This document shows positions 54,796 through 64,000 of a stretch of 64,000 bases of DNA, piece after piece (the first letter of the stretch is position 1; every line of letters begins with the position of its first letter). Origin of the DNA: Reyranella aquatilis (GTDB lineage: Bacteria > Pseudomonadota > Alphaproteobacteria > Reyranellales > Reyranellaceae). The position numbers and the translations under genes were made by a program. Under the pieces are notes generated by a model. That model saw only the letters and a program-made list of their open reading frames with translations. It was not told the origin of the DNA and searched no databases. The stretch is taken from positions 124,001-188,000 of the forward strand of contig NZ_JAJISD010000007.1 in assembly GCF_020880995.1 (NCBI RefSeq), read 5' to 3'.

Positions 54796-56285
54796 TGCAA
54801 CCCGATCGGAGGCCAGCGCGCGCCCTCATGATCCAGGGCACGGGCTCCGACGTCGGCAAGTCGCTGTTGGTTGCGGGCCTCGCCCGTGCCTTCACGCGAC
54901 GCGGCCTGCGCGTACGGCCGTTCAAGCCGCAGAACATGTCCAACAATGCCGCGGTCACGGCCGATGGTGGCGAGATCGGCCGGGCGCAGGCGCTGCAGGC
55001 GCGCGCCGCACGCATCGCCACCAGCGTCCACATGAATCCGGTGTTGCTGAAGCCGCAGACCGATGTCGGTGCGCAGATCGTCGTTCAGGGTCGTGTCGTC
55101 GGCAATGCGAAGGCCCGCGAATACCAGTCGATCAAGCCGCGCCTTCTCGGCGCCGTGCTCGACAGTTTCGGCCGTCTCGCCGCCGAGGCCGACCTCGTGC
55201 TGGTCGAGGGCGCGGGCTCGGCGTCGGAGGTCAATCTGCGCGCGTCCGACATCGCCAACATGGGCTTCGCGCGCGCTGCCGACGTTCCCGTCGTGCTGGT
55301 GGGCGACATCGATCGCGGCGGCGTCATCGCGAGTCTGGTCGGCACGAAGGTCGTGATCGAGCCCGAGGACGCCGCGATGATCGTGGGCTTCCTCGTCAAC
55401 CGCTTCCGCGGCGATCCCAGCCTGTTCGCCGACGGCATGGCGCGTATCGCCGAGCAGACCGGATGGGCCGCGCTGGGCCTCGTGCCCTACTTCGCCGAGG
55501 CCCAGAAGCTTCCCGCCGAGGATGCGCTGGGCATTCCGGGCCGCAGCGATTCGAATGGTGCGATCAGGATTGCGGTTCTGGCCTATCCGCGAATCGCCAA
55601 CTTCGACGATTTCGATCCGCTGCGGCAGGAGCCGGGGGTCGACGTCGCGTTCATTCGCCCTGGCGAGCCGATCCCGGGCGACGCGGCCCTGGTCATCCTG
55701 CCGGGCTCGAAGGCCACCATCGCCGATCTGGGCGTCCTGCGCGAAACCGGCTGGGACATCGATCTCGCCGCGCATCTGCGCCGCGGCGGTCACGTGCTGG
55801 GGATCTGCGGCGGCTACCAGATGCTGGGGCGACGCGTGGCCGATCCCGACGGGATCGAGGGCCCACCCGGCAGCGTCGAGGGGTTGGGCCTGCTCGACGC
55901 CGACACCGTGCTGGGGGGCGACAAGCGGCTGGTCGAAGTGTCGGGCACGACGATCGTGGGAGGCGTGCCCTTCAAGGGCTACGAGATGCATGTCGGCCGC
56001 ACCACCGCGTCGCAGCCGCCGATGCTCGATCTCGGCGGCGGCCGCACCGACGGTGCCGTCGATGCGAGCGGCCGGGTCGCCGGCTGCTACATCCATGGCC
56101 TGCTGGCCGACGATCGCCAGCGCCGCCACTGGCTGGAACGGATCGGCGCGCCGGGTTCCGATCTCGACTACGAAGCCGGGATCGAGGCCACGCTCGACCG
56201 GCTGGCCGACCATCTCGAGAAGCATGTCGACTGTACGCGGCTGCTCGAACTCGCGCGCGTGCCGACGATCAAGGCAGCAGAATGA
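54795..56285 (+). CDS. cobQ: Adenosylcobyric acid synthase (glutamine-hydrolysing)
   Basis: A 496-residue ATP-dependent amidase for side chains b, d, e and g. The N-terminal domain has [40 protein letters not shown] and [16 protein letters not shown]. The C-terminal triad glutaminase domain has C338 in [13 protein letters not shown] and the His in [10 protein letters not shown]. It converges on cobD with a 17-nt overlap of 3' ends (56269-56285). Confidence 0.96.
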   Translation: MQPDRRPARALMIQGTGSDVGKSLLVAGLARAFTRRGLRVRPFKPQNMSNNAAVTADGGEIGRAQALQARAARIATSVHMNPVLLKPQTDVGAQIVVQGRVVGNAKAREYQSIKPRLLGAVLDSFGRLAAEADLVLVEGAGSASEVNLRASDIANMGFARAADVPVVLVGDIDRGGVIASLVGTKVVIEPEDAAMIVGFLVNRFRGDPSLFADGMARIAEQTGWAALGLVPYFAEAQKLPAEDALGIPGRSDSNGAIRIAVLAYPRIANFDDFDPLRQEPGVDVAFIRPGEPIPGDAALVILPGSKATIADLGVLRETGWDIDLAAHLRRGGHVLGICGGYQMLGRRVADPDGIEGPPGSVEGLGLLDADTVLGGDKRLVEVSGTTIVGGVPFKGYEMHVGRTTASQPPMLDLGGGRTDGAVDASGRVAGCYIHGLLADDRQRRHWLERIGAPGSDLDYEAGIEATLDRLADHLEKHVDCTRLLELARVPTIKAAE

Positions 56286-57243
56286 GCCCGGCGAGGATCG
56301 CGACGGCGGCCATCTGCAGCCAGCAGGCCAGACGATAGAGACGCAGCGCGGCGCGGATGTCGGCGGCCGTCAGATCGCTGCGCCCCTCGCCCATCCAGCG
56401 ATCGTCGACCTTCACGCCGCCATAGACGCGCGGGCCGGCCAGACGGATGCCGAGCGCGCCCGCCATCGCCGATTCGGGCCAGCCGGCGTTGGGCGAGCGA
56501 TGATGACGCGCGTCGCGCCTCACCGCGGCGAGCGCCCGCGCCGGCGACAGGCCCGGCCGCAGCGACGCGGCCAGCACCAGCCAGAGTGCGGCGAGACGCG
56601 AGGCCGGCAGGTTGACGTAGTCGTCGAGCCGCGCCGACGCCCAGCCGAACGCGCGGTAGCGGTCCGACTTGTGGCCGATCATCGAATCGGCAGTATTGAT
56701 CGCCTTGTAGGCCAGCGCACCCGGCAGGCCGGCGACGACCATCCAGAACAATGGCGCCACGATGCCGTCGGAGAAATTCTCGGCGAGGCTTTCGATGGCG
56801 GCGCGGCTGATCGCGGGCTCGTCGAGTTCGCTGGTGTCGCGGCCGACGATCATCGACACCGCCTTGCGCCCGCCGACGACGCCCTCGCGCTCCAGCACCG
56901 TGGCGACGGCTTCCACATGGTCGTGAAGGCTGCGCTGCGCCAGCAGCGAACTTGCAAGCACCGCGCAGAGGATCGTGCCCGCGACACCGGGCAGCAACGC
57001 CCCGCAGAGCTGCGCGATCGCGAGACCGCCGAGCAGGCTCGTGGCCAGCAGCACCAGCAGCGTCACGACGCCAAAGAAGCGGCGCTGGTCGTACGAACGT
57101 TGCGGCGAATTCCACGCCTGTTCGCACCATGCTATGAGCCGCCCGATCCAGGTGACGGGATGGCCGATGGCGCGATAGAGGGCGTCGGGATATCCGAAGG
57201 CCGCCTCGACGGCGACGGCAACGAGGGCGAGACCCGCGAACAT
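56269..57243 (-). CDS. cobD: Adenosylcobinamide-phosphate synthase (CbiB/CobD)
   Basis: A 324-residue integral membrane enzyme attaching aminopropanol (phosphate) to adenosylcobyric acid. [20 protein letters not shown], then [62 protein letters not shown] and [20 protein letters not shown] are conserved. I chose the ATG at 57243 since the family starts near MFAGLALVA; an ATG at 57261 is the alternative. The gene lies inverted between cobQ and cobC. Its start codon is head-to-head with a cobC start candidate on the same CATG. Confidence 0.93.
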   Translation of the reverse strand: MFAGLALVAVAVEAAFGYPDALYRAIGHPVTWIGRLIAWCEQAWNSPQRSYDQRRFFGVVTLLVLLATSLLGGLAIAQLCGALLPGVAGTILCAVLASSLLAQRSLHDHVEAVATVLEREGVVGGRKAVSMIVGRDTSELDEPAISRAAIESLAENFSDGIVAPLFWMVVAGLPGALAYKAINTADSMIGHKSDRYRAFGWASARLDDYVNLPASRLAALWLVLAASLRPGLSPARALAAVRRDARHHRSPNAGWPESAMAGALGIRLAGPRVYGGVKVDDRWMGEGRSDLTAADIRAALRLYRLACWLQMAAVAILAGLILLP

Positions 57244-57259
57244 GAGCGCTCTGCCTAAC

Positions 57260-58240
57260 ATGGCGAACCCGGCCGGCAAACCGGTCGAGCATGGCGGCGA
57301 CCTGTCGGCCGTGCGGCGCCGCTTTCCCGACGCGCCGCTGCCGTGGCTCGACCTGTCGACGGGCATCAATCCCGTTCCCTATCCTGTGCCCGATCTGCCA
57401 CGGGATGCCTGGGCGCGCCTGCCCGCGCGCGAACAGGCCGAGGCGCTGATCGACGCGGCGGCGCATCGCTACGGCGTGGCTGACCGCTCCACCCTCGTCG
57501 CCGCCCCGGGCACGCAGGCCCTGATCCAGGCGCTTCCCCGCCTCGTGCCGAAGGCGCGCGTCTGCATCGTCGGCCCAACCTATGAGGAACACGAGACCTG
57601 CTGGCGGCGACAGGGCCACCAGGTCTCCGTCGTCGCCACTCTCGACGACGCGCGGGACGCCGATGTGGTCGTTCTGGTCAATCCCAACAATCCCGACGGC
57701 CGGCTCGTGCCGGTCGAAAGGCTCGTCGCGGCCGCCCGCCTGCTCGTGGTCGACGAGGCCTTCATCGACCTGCTGCCGGCTGCCGCGAGCCTCGCGCCCA
57801 CCCTGCCGCCGCGCACCGTCGTGCTGCGCTCGTTCGGCAAGACCTATGGGCTCGCCGGGGTGCGGCTGGGCTTCGCCATCGCGGGCCCCGACATCGCGGC
57901 GGCGCTGCGCGCCGATCTCGGCCCATGGGCGGTCTCGGGGCCGGCGCTCGAAATCGGTCGCGTCGCCCTGGCGGACGATGCCTGGCTGGCCGCGACGGCG
58001 GAGCGGCTGACAGCGGACCGTCGCCGGCTCGACGAAATCCTGGTGTCGGCGGGCTTCACCATCGTGGGCGGCACGCCGCTCTTCTGCCTCGCCGACCATC
58101 CCGAGGCCGCATCGACGGTCGACCGGCTTGGCCGAAATGGCATCCACGTGAGAGCCTTCCGGCAGAGTCCCAGGCGGCTGAGATTCGGCCTGCCGGGCGA
58201 TGCCGCATCGTTCGACCGTCTTCGCACCAGCCTGACCTGA
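57260..58240 (+). CDS. cobC: L-threonine-O-3-phosphate decarboxylase-like PLP enzyme
   Basis: A 326-residue fold-type I PLP enzyme making the aminopropanol phosphate linker. The PLP lysine is K194 in LRSFGKTYGLAGVRLGF. D165 in VVDEAFID and the NPNNPDGR loop contact the cofactor and substrate. HGGDLSAVRRRFPDAPLPWL plus DLSTGINPVPYP at the N-terminus is typical of CobC. I chose the ATG at 57260; an in-frame ATG at 57242 would overlap the cobD start codon. It is followed by the sulfatase gene after 7 bp. Confidence 0.93.
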   Translation: MANPAGKPVEHGGDLSAVRRRFPDAPLPWLDLSTGINPVPYPVPDLPRDAWARLPAREQAEALIDAAAHRYGVADRSTLVAAPGTQALIQALPRLVPKARVCIVGPTYEEHETCWRRQGHQVSVVATLDDARDADVVVLVNPNNPDGRLVPVERLVAAARLLVVDEAFIDLLPAAASLAPTLPPRTVVLRSFGKTYGLAGVRLGFAIAGPDIAAALRADLGPWAVSGPALEIGRVALADDAWLAATAERLTADRRRLDEILVSAGFTIVGGTPLFCLADHPEAASTVDRLGRNGIHVRAFRQSPRRLRFGLPGDAASFDRLRTSLT

Positions 58241-58247
58241 GGAAACC

Positions 58248-60086
58248 GTGACCGATCCATCGCGCAGGAGCTTGATCGCCGGCGGTGCCGCCCTTGCCGC
58301 CGCGGGCGCCCTCGACGCTTCCGGAACACCGGCCCACGCACAGGCCCAGACCCAGACCCAAGCACCGGCCCGTATCACCGGCGGCACGCAGTCGGCCTTT
58401 CCCTCGGCCGAGGCGCCGGGCTCGAACGACGGCGGCTACAACATCCTCTTCATCCTGACCGACCAGGAACACTACATGGGCCCGCGCTGGCCCATTCCTC
58501 TGCCGGGCCACGAGAGGCTGCGCAGCACGGGCACCTTCTTCGAGAACCACCAGATCGCGTCGGACATGTGCTCGGCCTCGCGCGCGGTGATCTATACCGG
58601 CCTGCACACGCCGCATAACGGCATCTTCGACAATGCCGGCGTGCCCTACATGAAGAGCCTGGATCCCAAGCTGCCGACCATCGGCAAGATCCTGCGCAGG
58701 ATGGGCTACTACACCGCCTACAAGGGCAAGTGGCACCTGAACGGCGCGATGGCGATGGAGAACCACGCCGGCGACATCAAGGCGCTGTTCGAGACCATGA
58801 TGGATCGCGACTACGGCTTCTACGATTACACCGGCGTCGGCGACTTCATCGAGGGCGCCCAGGGCGGCTACCAGTACGACCAGATCACGGCGGCGCAGGC
58901 GATCCAGTGGCTGAAGGCCAAGGGCCGGCCGATGACCGACCGCAAACAGCCCTGGTATCTCGCGATCAATCTCGTGAATCCGCATGACGTGATGTGGGTG
59001 AACACCGACCGGCGCGGCGAGCCGCCGGTCCAGGCGGTCGAGGCCAAGCTCACCATCGCCTATCCACCCGACGATTCCTTCTACCGGCAGGAATGGAACG
59101 ACATCCCGCTGCAGAAGACCTGGCAGCAATCGCTCGACACGCCCGACCGCGTCCCGGCGCATCGCATCTACAAGGCCGCCAACGGCATCCTGACGGGACT
59201 GATCCCGCAGGAGGAATGGCGCATGCGGCTGCGCCAGAACTACTATTTCAACGCCATCCGCGACGTCGACCAGCAGATCGTGCAGGTGCTGGACCAGCTC
59301 GACCGGCTCGATCTCACCGACAGGACGATCGTGATCTTCACGTCCGATCACGGCGACCTGCTCGCCAGCCATGGCGGCCTGCAGGGCAAGGGCACCACGA
59401 CATACCGCCAGCAGAACCACGTGCCGATGCTGGTGGTGCATCCCGAGATCAAGGGCGGCCAGCGCTGCCTCGAGACGACGTCGCATCTCGACTTCGTGCC
59501 GACCATCGTGTCCCTCACCGGAAAATCGACGGCGCCGGTGGCCGACACGATGGCGCTGATGAAGGGTCGGGATTTCTCGCCGCTGCTGCGCCAGCCGGTG
59601 AACCCGGCCTTCACGCAGAGCCGCGGCGGTGTGCTGTTCTGCTACAGCCAGCTCATGGTTCACGACGCGAACTTCACGAAGCAGCTCTACGAGACGCTGC
59701 TGGACAAATCGATCGCGCGCTCGGACCTTTTCAGGAAGATCGAGTCGTTTCCGGTCGACTGGAAACTGCGCGTCTGCATCCGCTCGATCGTCGACGAACG
59801 CTACAAGTTCAGCCGCTACTTCTCGTTCCGCAACTTCAACACGCCTTCGACCCTGGAAGAGCTCCGCGCCCACAACGATCTCGAACTCTACGATCTCGCG
59901 AACGATCCCGACGAGATCGTGAACCTCGCCCACGATTTCGAACGCAATCGCGATCTCATCGCGCGAATGAACGCCAAGCTGAACGCGCTGATCGAACGCG
60001 AGATCGGCACCGACGACGGCCGCTTCATGCATCTCGATTCGTGGATCGACTGGAAGGACGCGACGCCGGCGGCGATCAATATTTAA
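58248..60086 (+). CDS. Tat-exported sulfatase
   Basis: A 612-residue alkaline-phosphatase-superfamily hydrolase. The N-terminus SRRSLIAGGAALAAAGA is a twin-arginine signal, followed by a QAQTQTQA low-complexity stretch. C108 in DMCSASRAVIYTG fits the C-x-A/P-S-R formylglycine motif. TDQEH (about 71) and SDHGDLLASHG supply metal ligands, and YKGKWHLNG is a substrate-binding segment. GTG at 58248 follows TGAGGA. The folded, cofactor-bearing enzyme would be exported to the periplasm. The substrate is unknown, and no formylglycine-generating enzyme or anaerobic sulfatase maturase is adjacent. Confidence 0.92.
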   Translation: MTDPSRRSLIAGGAALAAAGALDASGTPAHAQAQTQTQAPARITGGTQSAFPSAEAPGSNDGGYNILFILTDQEHYMGPRWPIPLPGHERLRSTGTFFENHQIASDMCSASRAVIYTGLHTPHNGIFDNAGVPYMKSLDPKLPTIGKILRRMGYYTAYKGKWHLNGAMAMENHAGDIKALFETMMDRDYGFYDYTGVGDFIEGAQGGYQYDQITAAQAIQWLKAKGRPMTDRKQPWYLAINLVNPHDVMWVNTDRRGEPPVQAVEAKLTIAYPPDDSFYRQEWNDIPLQKTWQQSLDTPDRVPAHRIYKAANGILTGLIPQEEWRMRLRQNYYFNAIRDVDQQIVQVLDQLDRLDLTDRTIVIFTSDHGDLLASHGGLQGKGTTTYRQQNHVPMLVVHPEIKGGQRCLETTSHLDFVPTIVSLTGKSTAPVADTMALMKGRDFSPLLRQPVNPAFTQSRGGVLFCYSQLMVHDANFTKQLYETLLDKSIARSDLFRKIESFPVDWKLRVCIRSIVDERYKFSRYFSFRNFNTPSTLEELRAHNDLELYDLANDPDEIVNLAHDFERNRDLIARMNAKLNALIEREIGTDDGRFMHLDSWIDWKDATPAAINI

Positions 60087-60116
60087 CAGTGCGCGATTGC
60101 TATGGCGCAAATGAGC

Positions 60117-60232
60117 AAAGGTCCTTCGCTTCGCTCAGGATGACACCAGTTTTTGAAGGGGCGCACTGCGTCCATTCCAACAATCTTGTCATGCTGAGCA
60201 AAGCGCCGAAGGCGCGTAGTCGAAGGACCTTT
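60117..60232. repeat. REP-like inverted repeat element (AAAGGTCCTTCG / CTCAGGATGACA family)
   Basis: The left arm 60117-60145 runs AAAGGTCCTTCG...GCTCAGGATGACA. The right arm 60187-60232 is its imperfect reverse complement, with an extra internal hairpin (GCGCCGAAGGCGC). The outer 12 bp are perfectly complementary. It occupies the gap between the convergent sulfatase and selO genes, touching the selO stop codon. The family differs from the repeat at 36787 but has the same position type. Confidence 0.8.
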
Positions 60233-61719
60233 CAGGTACCGCAGAACGTGCGATAGATGCCCTGATCCGGCGGCGCGGGTTCGGCATAGGCCTCGAGACC
60301 GGGCCGTTCCTCGTAGGGCTTTGCCAGCACCGCGAGCAGTTCCTCGAACGGCGCATAGTCCTCGTGCTCGGCCGCGGCCGAAAGGGCCTGCTCGACGCGG
60401 TGGTTACGCGGGATGTAGAGCGGGTTCGCAGCATGCATAGCGGCCCGGCGTTCCGCGCCGTCCCGCGGCTCGTGCGTCAGGCGCTCGCGCCAGCGCCCGA
60501 TCCAGGCATCGAAAGCTTCCGGCTTGTTCGTGAAGAGACCACGAACCCCGGCATCGGCTAAAGGATCGGCCGCCGCGTCACCCAGCCGCCGGAAAGTCAG
60601 CGTGAAATCGGCCTGCCCGTCGGTCATGGCATTCAGCAGGTCCTGCGCCAGCGCCGCGTCGCCCTCCTCCTCGGTCGAGAGACCGAGCTTCTGCCGCAGC
60701 CCGCCGATCAGGGCGGCGACGTAGCGATCGCGGAAGGTCCCCAGCGTCTCGTTGGCGATGGCCAGCGCCCTGTCATTGTCCTCGGCCAGCAAGGGCAGCA
60801 GCGTCTCGCCGAAGCGCGCCAGGTTCCAGTGCGCGATGCTGGGCTGATGGGCATAGGCATAGCGGCCCTGCTGGTCGATCGAGCTGAACACCGTCTCGGG
60901 ATTGTAGGCATCCATGAAGGCGCAGGGACCGTAATCGATGGTCTCGCCGGCGACCGAACAATTGTCGGTGTTCATCACGCCATGGATGAAGCCGACCAGC
61001 AGCCACTTGGCGACCAGCGCGGCCTGTCGGCCGATCACCGCCTCGAACAGTGCGCGATAGGGCTCGGCGGCCTCGCGTGCCTCGGGGTAGTGGCGCGCGA
61101 TGACATGGTCGGCGAGCAGGCGCAGCGCCTCGGTGTCGCGGCGCGCGGCGAAGAACTGGAAGGTGCCGACACGGATATGGCTGGAGGCGACGCGGGTCAG
61201 CACCGCGCCCGGAAGCTCGCCGTCGCGCCAAATCGGCTCGCCGGTGGTGACGGCGGCCAGCGAGCGCGTCGTCGGAATGCCCAGCGCGGCCATCGCCTCG
61301 CTCACGATGTATTCGCGCAGCACCGGCCCGACCGCGGCGCGGCCGTCGCCGCTGCGCGAGAAGGGCGTGGGGCCCGAGCCCTTGAGTTGGATGTCGCGGC
61401 GCACGCCGTCGCGGTCCACGACCTCGCCCAGCAGGATGGCGCGGCCGTCGCCGAGCTGCGGCACGAAGTTGCCGAACTGGTGGCCGGCATAGGCGAGCGC
61501 GATCGGCTCCGAACCCGGCGCCACCTTGTTGCCGGCCAGCATCGCCACGCCGTCGGGCGAGGCGAGCACTTCAGGATCGAGGCCGAGCTGCAGGGCCAGC
61601 GCGCGATTGAGCTTCACCAGCCGCGGCGCCGCGACCGGCGTCGGCGACAGGCGGGCATAGAAGCGCTCGGGCAACCTTGCGTAGCTGTTGTCGAACGGCA
61701 GGCCCGGCAGCGTGTCCAT
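60232..61719 (-). CDS. selO: SelO/YdiU-family protein adenylyltransferase
   Basis: A 495-residue pseudokinase-fold enzyme that transfers AMP to proteins. [20 protein letters not shown] starts the family. [40 protein letters not shown] and [20 protein letters not shown] form the nucleotide site; [20 protein letters not shown] with CAFMDAYNP holds the catalytic and metal residues. The C-terminus TFCGT has Cys where eukaryotic SELENOO has selenocysteine. The ATG at 61719 is preceded by GGAGG. Targets in bacteria include redox-active proteins. Confidence 0.95.
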   Translation of the reverse strand: MDTLPGLPFDNSYARLPERFYARLSPTPVAAPRLVKLNRALALQLGLDPEVLASPDGVAMLAGNKVAPGSEPIALAYAGHQFGNFVPQLGDGRAILLGEVVDRDGVRRDIQLKGSGPTPFSRSGDGRAAVGPVLREYIVSEAMAALGIPTTRSLAAVTTGEPIWRDGELPGAVLTRVASSHIRVGTFQFFAARRDTEALRLLADHVIARHYPEAREAAEPYRALFEAVIGRQAALVAKWLLVGFIHGVMNTDNCSVAGETIDYGPCAFMDAYNPETVFSSIDQQGRYAYAHQPSIAHWNLARFGETLLPLLAEDNDRALAIANETLGTFRDRYVAALIGGLRQKLGLSTEEEGDAALAQDLLNAMTDGQADFTLTFRRLGDAAADPLADAGVRGLFTNKPEAFDAWIGRWRERLTHEPRDGAERRAAMHAANPLYIPRNHRVEQALSAAAEHEDYAPFEELLAVLAKPYEERPGLEAYAEPAPPDQGIYRTFCGT

Positions 61720-61733
61720 GCTCTGATTCCTCC

Positions 61734-62090
61734 CTACTCGTCGTAGCGCGCCGTGGGGACGCCGCTCATGCGGTCGTAGTGAAGCGAGATGTTCTTCAGA
61801 GTGCAGAGATTGAGGTACCCCCACACGACCGGTGGCCCGCCATCGGCGAAGGTGACCCTGAGATCGCCCATGCACCAGTCGGGCGAGGCCCGGTAGGACA
61901 CTTCGCGGGCCTCGCCGGGCCTGATGGCCGACCGCAGGAAATTCGGCCCCCACATGTTGAGCTGTGTCGGCGACACGGACAGCTGGGTGATTGGAATTTG
62001 CGTCGAATTCTTCAGCCGGAAGGCGGTTTCCTGGGCGACGGCCTGCCCGGCGAAAAGAACGAGGGCGGCGGCAGCCAGAGAGCGCATCAT
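61734..62090 (-). CDS. Small secreted protein, unknown function
   Basis: A 118-residue protein that I cannot place in a family. [19 protein letters not shown] is a Sec signal. The mature part is a single beta-rich domain ([38 protein letters not shown]) with two cysteines (PDWCMGD, YLNLCTL) that may pair in the periplasm. Two adjacent ATGs (62090, 62087) are possible starts. It lies 14 bp upstream of selO on the same strand, so the pair may be co-transcribed. The 'KNST..PI..L..SP' opening resembles small periplasmic proteins of unknown role. Confidence 0.7.
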   Translation of the reverse strand: MMRSLAAAALVLFAGQAVAQETAFRLKNSTQIPITQLSVSPTQLNMWGPNFLRSAIRPGEAREVSYRASPDWCMGDLRVTFADGGPPVVWGYLNLCTLKNISLHYDRMSGVPTARYDE

Positions 62091-62168
62091 GGACAAAACA
62101 ACCTCACAGCGAACGACGGGTTGCGCACGAGTCTGTCGCAGATCGCCGAAGCGCGCTAGAGGGAGAGC

Positions 62169-63098
62169 ATGACGCTGTTGATCGGCCACCCGTCGTTCCT
62201 CGAACACGATACGGGCGACTTCCATCCCGAACGCGCCGACCGGCTGCGCGCCGTGACGGCGGCGCTGGCCGACGAGGAATTCGCGGGCCTGACCCGTCTC
62301 GTGGCGCCCGCAGCCACGATCGAGCAGCTGACGCGCGTCCACCCACGGAACTATGTCGATGCCATCCTGGGAATCCGGCCGCCCGAGGGCGAGCTGGTGC
62401 ACGTCGACGGCGACACGGTCATGAGCGCCGGCAGCGCCAACGCGGCGCGTCATGCCGCCGGCGCCGTAATTGCGGCAGTGGACGGGGTGCTGAGTGGGTC
62501 TACCCGCACCGCCTTTGCCGCGGTGCGCCCGCCCGGACATCACGCGACACCCGACGTTCCCGGCGGTTTCTGCCTGTTCAACAACGTCGCGATCGGCGCG
62601 ATGCATGCCCGCGCCGCCTACGGCCTGCGGCGCGTGGCCTTGATCGACTTCGACGTGCATCACGGCCAGGGCACACAGGCCGTGGTCGAGCCCGATCCCG
62701 ACCTGTTCTACGCCTCGACGCACCAGTATCCGCTCTATCCCGGCACCGGTTCGGCCCGCGAGCGCGGCGTCGCCGGCAACGTGGTCAACGTCCCCCTGGC
62801 GGCCGGCAGCGGCAGCGCGGCGTTCCGGGCGGCCTGGGGCGACCGGCTGCTGCCGGCGCTCGACGACTTCACCCCCGAACTGGTCATGGTGTCAGCGGGG
62901 TTCGATGCCCATCGCCGCGATCCGCTGGCGCAGCTCGACGTCGAGACCGAGGACTTCGTCTGGCTGACCGAGGAATTGCTGGCGATCGCCGACCGACATG
63001 CGCGCGGCCGGCTCGTCTCGGTGCTGGAGGGCGGGTACGATCTGGCCGCCCTCGCCGAATCGGTCTCGGCCCACGTACGTGCCCTGATGCGGGCCTGA
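62169..63098 (+). CDS. Histone-deacetylase-superfamily amidohydrolase
   Basis: A 309-residue zinc hydrolase of the class II HDAC/acetylpolyamine amidohydrolase group. The charge-relay histidines are H124-H125 in RPPGHHAT. Zinc ligands are D162 and H164 in IDFDVHHGQGTQ, with the third Asp in VSAGFDAHRRDPL. LEGGYDL closes the site. The bacterial forms deacetylate acetylpolyamines, acetylated proteins or acetoin-related substrates; which one is not evident. It is divergent from the small secreted protein gene. Confidence 0.93.
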   Translation: MTLLIGHPSFLEHDTGDFHPERADRLRAVTAALADEEFAGLTRLVAPAATIEQLTRVHPRNYVDAILGIRPPEGELVHVDGDTVMSAGSANAARHAAGAVIAAVDGVLSGSTRTAFAAVRPPGHHATPDVPGGFCLFNNVAIGAMHARAAYGLRRVALIDFDVHHGQGTQAVVEPDPDLFYASTHQYPLYPGTGSARERGVAGNVVNVPLAAGSGSAAFRAAWGDRLLPALDDFTPELVMVSAGFDAHRRDPLAQLDVETEDFVWLTEELLAIADRHARGRLVSVLEGGYDLAALAESVSAHVRALMRA

Positions 63099-63141
63099 AA
63101 CGACTTGCGCGCGTAACAGTCCCGGGCGACTTTCTCGCCGC

Positions 63142-63840
63142 GTGAGAAATTACAGCTACTGCATTCTCCTCGGCCTTCTCCTGTGGGTCGCCGCCGCCGT
63201 GCTCGCAGGCCCGACCCTGGCCGCCGGCGGTGCCCACGTCGTCGACGATTCGGAAGTCGAAACGCCCGGTACCTGCCATGTCGAGCTCTGGGTTGCGGAA
63301 TTCGTGCCGGGCGACGGCTACGGCAACTTCGCACCCGCTTGCACGGCGCTGGCGATCCCCTGGCTCGAGATCGGCGCCGCCTATGCCCACTATTGGGATC
63401 AGGTCATCGGCGGGCCGCTGATCGGCCCGCAGATGAAGATCAACTTCCAGCCGGCTTCCACGGGCGTCGGCATCGGACTGGGCCTCAATGCGGGCGTCAA
63501 TGCGCGCACGGGCTATCTCGGTCTCGCGGGACTGACGGCACTGGTGACCGTGCCGGTGACGGAGAAGTTCAGGATCAACGTCAACGCCGGCTGGAGCTAC
63601 CTGCAGAGCAATCAGCCGAACGCCCTGTTCTGGGGCGCCCAGGTCGAACTCGATGTCGGCTGGGACCTGTCACTGATGATGGAAGCGTTCGGGCGCCAAC
63701 CCGGTGTCGTCGGCAACCAGATCGGCCTCCGCTTCACGCCCTCCGCACATCCCCGGTTCGATTTCGACCTGCTCGCAGGCACCGTCTACGACGCGCCGAA
63801 TACCAAGTTCTTCACGCTGGGTGTCACAATCCGGTTCTGA
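63142..63840 (+). CDS. Putative outer-membrane beta-barrel protein
   Basis: A 232-residue exported protein beginning at GTG, with LLLWVAAAVLAGPTLAAG as signal peptide. The rest alternates short polar and hydrophobic strands (VGIGLGLNAGVNARTGYLGL, FRINVNAGWSYLQ, FDFDLLAGTVYD, FTLGVTIRF) and ends in a C-terminal Phe, the usual barrel-insertion signal. Roughly eight to ten strands fit. No specific family is recognised. It is 43 bp after the HDAC-like gene on the same strand. Confidence 0.65.
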   Translation: MRNYSYCILLGLLLWVAAAVLAGPTLAAGGAHVVDDSEVETPGTCHVELWVAEFVPGDGYGNFAPACTALAIPWLEIGAAYAHYWDQVIGGPLIGPQMKINFQPASTGVGIGLGLNAGVNARTGYLGLAGLTALVTVPVTEKFRINVNAGWSYLQSNQPNALFWGAQVELDVGWDLSLMMEAFGRQPGVVGNQIGLRFTPSAHPRFDFDLLAGTVYDAPNTKFFTLGVTIRF

Positions 63841-63885
63841 AATCGTCGCAGGGCAGTAACGCCGCTCGCGTGATATCGAGCGGCG

Positions 63886-64000
63886 ATGGTGGCGTTGCGA
63901 TTCCTTCGTGAGAAGCGGAAGGGCGGTCCGGCATGGACGGGTGTCGCCGTGATCGCGGCCGTCCTGCTGGCAGGCGCGCCCGCACGCGCCGACGACCTCG
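63886..64000 (+). CDS. N-terminal fragment of an exported protein (runs off the window)
   Basis: Only 38 codons are visible: MVALRFLREKRKGG, then a hydrophobic core AWTGVAVIAAVLLAGAPARA and the start of the mature chain DDL. This is a Sec signal with a cleavage site after ARA. The gene is cut by the window edge and its function cannot be told. It is separated by 45 bp from the barrel protein. Confidence 0.6.
   Translation, partial: MVALRFLREKRKGGPAWTGVAVIAAVLLAGAPARADDL

Noticed and set aside
38400-58240. A disguised cobF among the methyltransferases
   Set aside because: Each tetrapyrrole methylase here matches CobA, CobI, CobJ, CobL or CobM by specific motifs; none is left over.

Overview
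The window is high-GC, densely packed chromosomal DNA from an aerobic alphaproteobacterium. The pointers are the oxygen-dependent cobalamin route (CobG, BluB, CobNW), two Bug/TctC-type solute-binding proteins, a RibH2-type lumazine synthase under an FMN riboswitch, and CTCAG/CTTCGAGAC-type dispersed inverted repeats like those I know from Rhizobiales/Rhodospirillales. A Reyranella- or Bradyrhizobium-like host is plausible, but genus is inference only.

Layout. 1-1.8 kb is the end of an integrated element: an excisionase-like gene and a P4-type tyrosine integrase next to the 3' end of tRNA-Thr(CGT). 2-8.3 kb holds scattered metabolism: a lactate-permease-like transporter, DUF4287, a 3-hydroxyisobutyrate dehydrogenase-like/GST/Bug operon, an ACT protein and a lactonase-like metallo-hydrolase facing each other across a perfect palindrome, and a DHFR-like protein. 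8.3-9.1 kb is ribH2 with its FMN riboswitch, next to a gene relic. 9.1-14.7 kb is a LysR regulator divergent from an AidB-like acyl-CoA dehydrogenase/Bug pair, then an orphan peptide-binding protein. 14.8-17.6 kb is an FprA-type reductase and queF-queG. 17.6-24.1 kb is histidine utilisation: hutI-hutH-hutU divergent from hutF-hutC over a 30-bp operator. An M20 hydrolase follows that may replace the missing hutG. 25.5-38.4 kb carries two GMC oxidoreductases, pepN, a lipoprotein/response regulator/histidine kinase operon, panB, an esterase and a ClC transporter.

38.4-58.2 kb is a near-complete aerobic adenosylcobalamin cluster. A cobalamin riboswitch (about 53.2-53.35 kb) heads hupE-DUF1636-cobW-cobN-cobG-cobH-cobI-cobJ. 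The same strand continues with cobL-cobE-cobM-cobA-cobB-bluB, interrupted only by cobK on the opposite strand. On the other side of a second, degenerate hupE lie cobO-cobQ-(cobD inverted)-cobC. Almost every junction is a 1-8 nt overlap. cobF, cobST, cobR, cobP/U and cobV are not in the window. 58.2-64 kb contains a Tat-exported sulfatase, selO, a histone-deacetylase-like hydrolase and small secreted proteins.

Most genes belong to known families. I found no clearly undescribed multi-gene system. The best leads are the possible HutG replacement, the two inverted genes inside the cob operons, the hupE paralogue lacking its metal motif, the ABC-binding-protein relic before the FMN riboswitch, and the unexplained perfect palindrome at 6845-6865.
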